Shown here piece after piece: positions 60,900 to 64,000 of a stretch of 64,000 nt of DNA. The stretch comes from Dillenia suffruticosa. Lineage: Eukaryota; Streptophyta; Magnoliopsida; Dilleniales; Dilleniaceae. Below the pieces are notes generated by a model. It made no database searches, had not been told where the DNA came from, and was given only the letters and a program-made list of their open reading frames with translations. Position 1 is the first letter of the stretch. Each line of letters opens with the position of its first letter. Location of the stretch: NCBI GenBank assembly GCA_033439265.1, contig JAVTVX010000035.1, forward strand, positions 7,296,001 through 7,360,000, in the 5' to 3' direction. Position numbers and translations under genes: made by a program.

Positions 60900-62440
60900 C
60901 ACCATTACGGTTTTAAGTTTTGGGTTGGGATTTGTGGGTTTTTTTTTGATGATGTTTATTCCATCTATTGTCACATCCTATTGGTGTTAGGAATTGAAAT
61001 GAAAAATTATGAATGGAATTTCAATTTTGTAGCCACACTGGGTAGTATCTGGTATAATTATAAATAACCATTTTTATTGAACCATGGATGTACTGGTGAG
61101 CCATGAGCCAGCATCCTTTTTGGCTCGATGTCCATGCTGCGTTTGAAAAGCTTGCTGGTAAGATATGGAGTTTAAATAACTTCTAATGCCCTAAAAAAAC
61201 TATAACAATAGAAAACACAATATTATGAAAGTCTTCTATAAGAAATACAAAATATTCCAAATGTTTACTACATCGCTTGCAATCTACACCTTGTAACTTG
61301 CTACAGTGTAAAATTTTCATAATTTTTTTCCACATTACATGTGTGTCCGTGCTTTGTAGCTTACTATTGGATTAGCAAAAACCAATTAGTTTGTTGTCAA
61401 GTTTAGTTTCTGCAATGCTGTGTGGCTGGAAGGGAGGCTGAAACAAAGATCAGAGTATCTTATGAGTAAAAAAATCAATCTTCGATTCCAGTTGAACAAG
61501 TTAACTTTTAAATTACCAGCTTTTACATGTAACACGGTTGTAAAAGTGGTTCTGCAGACAAAGTGATTCCTTTGCCTTTCCCTCTCAGAACTTCATTTTT
61601 CTAACTTCTACTTTTTCTCTTTTTATTCTTTTTCTTTTTTTTTGGGGGGGGGGGGAGGGGGTGGTGTGTTAATTTGCTTTCGTACCTTGGCTCCACTGTA
61701 GCATTTTTGTGACAGTTTTCTAACCATCTTAAATTGTAATTTTTGTGGCCGGAGCTGATGCTTCTAACGTGTCTGATATATCTCTGTTTTGTTGGGTTGG
61801 ACAGGCCCTTCTAGTTATGAATACTCCCATTCCTTACCTGGAAGGAAGCGTTCATTGTCTGCATTAGTAAGTTATTTATTTATTATTTTCTAATTACATT
61901 AGTTAGTAGCATTGGTTGGTGATTCAGTAGATTAGTATGAAGCTGTATAAATTTTGAAAGTGCTCTCAACTTCCATTGGAAATACAGGGAGATGATTCAC
62001 TCTATTCAGATCCTAGAGTCTATCCTCGCACTCGCTTGGAAAGTTCTTATACTGTATCAAGTTCCAGGTCTGATTTCCTTCTTTTCCGGTGGCAACTATT
62101 TTTTAAGTCTCTCTCCCTGTCTCCACCTCTTTTTTTGGATCCTGTTAACATTTTTGAATATTCTTGACTCTTTACAATTATCTTATGGATTTGTTAGTGT
62201 GCACAAAACTTATGTAAAATGGTTTTGTTGTTATTTGTTAGCTGTGGTGCATTGCCCCAGCCTGCTGGAATGTCATCTCAATCGTATTATCAGCAACAAG
62301 GCACTGGTTATTCTTCAGGTATGCTGACATTTTCCACTTATCTTTGCGTTTAGGACATTTCCAGACTTCAGGTTGAAATGATCTTCTCTTTGCTGCCAGG
62401 CTCTTACTATGGGTTTGAAGATCCTACTGCTAATATCCAG
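49849..62440 (+). CDS. Three-RRM hnRNP Q/R-like RNA-binding protein (3' end beyond window)
   Basis: Ten exons seen, all frame-consistent: 49849-50964, 55185-55274, 55370-55606, 55828-56049, 56128-56239, 57153-57308, 61805-61866, 61988-62067, 62242-62318, 62400-62440; 731 codons so far, and the stop was not found. The first 300 residues are low-complexity and charged with a Lys-rich basic cluster near residue 130. RRM1 starts near residue 306 (IFVGGL; KGYAFVRF), RRM2 follows (IFLGNL; RGFAFVEL), then RRM3 (VKAVYAEFIPSSWDEEKVKD; KDFAFVRY), then a Tyr/Ser/Gly/Gln-rich tail. This is the order of plant hnRNP Q-like proteins such as Arabidopsis AT2G44710; a nuclear RNA-binding role is inferred. Intron 1 (4.2 kb) and intron 6 (4.5 kb) carry SINE and LINE insertions. 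Confidence 0.93.
51159..51657. repeat. Three tandem ~160-bp units in RRM-gene intron 1
   Basis: Units start near 51159, 51310 and 51482, each opening CATTTAACTT(G/A)TATTCCC and containing GCAACAATTTCATTAAG or a variant. Divergence between units shows an old expansion. Confidence 0.8.
53046..53224 (+). mobile_element. Au-type SINE with 19-bp target duplication
   Basis: Body: GGGCGAACCTTGGTGCAACG (box A region), GATTATGGGTTTGAGGCGTG (box B region), then GCAAGGGGAAGGCTGCGTAC, which is the hallmark of the plant Au SINE family. Flanked by TAGGTCTATTGCTCTTTAG (53027-53045) and TAGGTCTATTGCTCTCTAG (53225-53243), 18 of 19 identical. It lies in intron 1 of the RRM gene, sense orientation. Confidence 0.9.
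57430..58020. other. Unassigned intronic stretch in RRM-gene intron 6
   Basis: Contains a GC-richer block with a perfect palindrome-like CTGGGCCCTAAAGGGCCCAG near 57704 and GA-rich sequence. It may be a remnant of a repeat element, but no terminal repeats or coding motifs were found. (CTGTTG)n-like repeats lie at about 59075-59104. Confidence 0.3.
59179..60834 (+). mobile_element. 5'-truncated RTE-type LINE in RRM-gene intron 6
   Basis: Encodes reverse transcriptase with QFGFMPGRFTTEAIHLLR, LHMVFIDLEKAYDRIPKDVL and the catalytic MFFADDIVLVDETREG, then a 3' part with FYRAAVRSALLYGTECWAIK and CRLRWFGHMQRR. In-frame stops before the RT core and after about 59938 show it is dead. The 3' end TTGTTGTTATTGTTG is typical of the clade. 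A 9-bp duplication GAGTTCTGA flanks it (59170-59178, 60835-60843). Confidence 0.9.
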
Positions 62441-62719
62441 GTATGTTGCCTTCAATACATATAAGATTTGCACAGGCCTTTTGCTTCAATTTTTATTTTC
62501 ATTTTTAGATTAGAAACAAAGGAGGTGCTAACCCACAAAAGCTAAAATGAAAAGGGATCTCTAAAATTAAGAACCTCTACAAAGGATCCAAAATAACTTA
62601 GAAGATAACAAAAAATTTCAAACACTTGGGTAAATTAGTTACAAGAATTATCGATGGTTTCATTGCCTCTTGAAATGCTGTTATTTTGTTCCCTTTGAAC
62701 CAACCGAAACACAGCAGCC

Positions 62720-63090
62720 TAAAGAGTCTTCTCCTTACTATGTAAACCCACACACCATTCCATGCTCATGACTTGCTCTATAGATAGCACAAATTCACTG
62801 ATCAAATGTGCAAAAGAGTGAATCTTCTCCATAAAAACAAGTCCAAGGGCAATGAAGTAGGTAGTCCCCAAATGAACTTTAGAGGAAGAGGAGGAATTCC
62901 AAATGAACTTCCATGGAAAAGGAGGACCATTGCCTATCCATGCTGTTGAATTTGTGCAGATTGTAATACTCCTTGACCTCAAAGGTCCTCTCGGTGTTTG
63001 GTGATCCCCTCCAAACCATAAAATCTTCCTTGTGTATATCCAACTTCACCTTCTTCAGCAATTTATAGAAGTTGAAGAGACTCAATTTCT
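62720..63090 (-). pseudogene. LINE zinc-binding (zf-RVT) fragment, antisense to the RRM gene
   Basis: Two overlapping minus frames give DFMVWRGSPNTERTFEVKEY, then after a shift FPWKFIWNSSSSSKVHLGTT and YFIALGLVFMEKI, the spacing and residues of the zf-RVT domain found at the C terminus of plant L1-type LINE polyproteins. Frameshifted and truncated. It sits past exon 62400-62440 of the RRM gene, presumably in its next intron. Confidence 0.55.
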
Positions 63091-64000
63091 TAACCGTTTT
63101 CTTGTTGTTGAAATTGGCATTCCAACGACAATGATCTCATTTCATGAGGCTGCACTACTGATTGTGCCAAATGTGAATTCTCAACTTGTTACACCTTAAA
63201 AACCACATCAGCATGAATATCTCCCAGCTTCTTTCCATCTCCTTCAAACAGCCAACCAAAAGACCTAGCAACCTGTTAGAGATTCACCCATTTTAAGTTG
63301 TTCGATACTTGGTTGCAATCACCTCTTGCCAAAGAGAATTATGCTCAACTAAGAATCTTCACAACCATTTTTTGCAAAAGTGCCTTGTTAAAATCTTTCA
63401 GAGTTTTAAAATGTGAAGCAGGGGCATGGACATGGCTATAGAGAATTCCTAAGAATATAGGACACAATAGATACATGTAATGTGTGTCTATGTCTGTCTC
63501 TGTATGTGTATAATCAAAGCTTGATTTGAGTCTGAATTGGTAGAAGCAACTTTGTGAGTGGAGAGAACATGGATAGCCAACTCTGCTTAGGTTGGGATAA
63601 GAAAGGTAGAGAAGCAGCGCAAGCTGCACTCTTCGGGTTGGAAGAGGCTTCCTTGAGAAGCTTCACAGATTTCAAGACACTCAGCCTCTTTTGTACTTTT
63701 TAAATGCTTATTTTGGGTTGGGCCAGGCTTTGCTCTATGAAATGGGCGGCTCATGTTTGTCCGGTAAAAGTAAGTATCTTATTAAGTATTTCCAGAAATG
63801 GGCTTAACCATCTCCATAAATGAGCCTATGGGGCTACTTCAAAGACAATGTATTACTCTAGTTTTCCATAAAAACTGCAAAAAGATCTCTGCAATATTCT
63901 GGAAAGGGAAAATGTGTTCAAATCTGTTATTTGGACAAAAATGTATAACTAAAGTTGGAGAAGCTACAAAATTTTCATCCATTTCTTCACACTTTGGAAA

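Overview
This window is nuclear DNA from a flowering plant, almost certainly a eudicot. The evidence is GT-AG introns of plant type, AT-rich spacers, (CT/GA)n leaders, plant gene families (BPA1-like, RTM2-like HSP20, annexin, peroxisomal HPR1), an Au-type SINE, an RTE-type LINE and an insert of plastid petD. I cannot name the species.

Layout. 58-1807 (-): 5' half of an ankyrin-RCC1 gene running off the left edge, with leader and promoter up to about 3.1 kb. 3.8-5.9 kb: AT-rich spacer with a long imperfect inverted repeat and a SINE-like remnant. 7025-17178 (-): an eight-exon BPA1-like RRM gene whose introns hold a TIR element, a LINE tail and a plastid petD fragment; its last exon is tandemly duplicated. 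17.6-21.6 kb: spacer with several tRNA-derived SINEs. 21656-25869 (+): an annexin pseudogene whose last exon is split by a 2.86-kb solo LTR with a perfect 5-bp target duplication. 45891-46636 (-): a two-exon RTM2-like HSP20 gene. 49849 to the right edge (+): a three-RRM hnRNP Q-like gene with SINE and LINE insertions in its introns.

The most unusual part is about 28.36-42.4 kb: a tandem array of roughly 1.1-kb units, each centred on a nuclear tRNA-Gly gene (13 copies). The tRNA is followed at once not by an oligo-T terminator but by a segment with C/D-box snoRNA features: a closing TTGAAGC/GCTTCAA stem, a box C-like motif, CTGA boxes D' and D, an internal ATGATAA, and then a T-rich terminator. 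This is the architecture of the dicistronic tRNA-Gly/snoRNA (snoR43-type) genes known in Arabidopsis and rice. On the opposite strand each full unit carries two exon remnants of peroxisomal hydroxypyruvate reductase (HPR1). More HPR1 pieces sit outside both ends of the array in the order expected for one gene. So a dicistronic tRNA-snoRNA gene lying antisense in an HPR1 intron appears to have been amplified together with its host exons.

The copies have decayed unequally: several keep a good tRNA but lost the snoRNA, others keep the snoRNA but have a damaged tRNA, and three tRNA copies carry altered anticodons (GCA once, GTC twice). Exon coordinates are read by eye from splice sites and reading-frame continuity; no database search was run.
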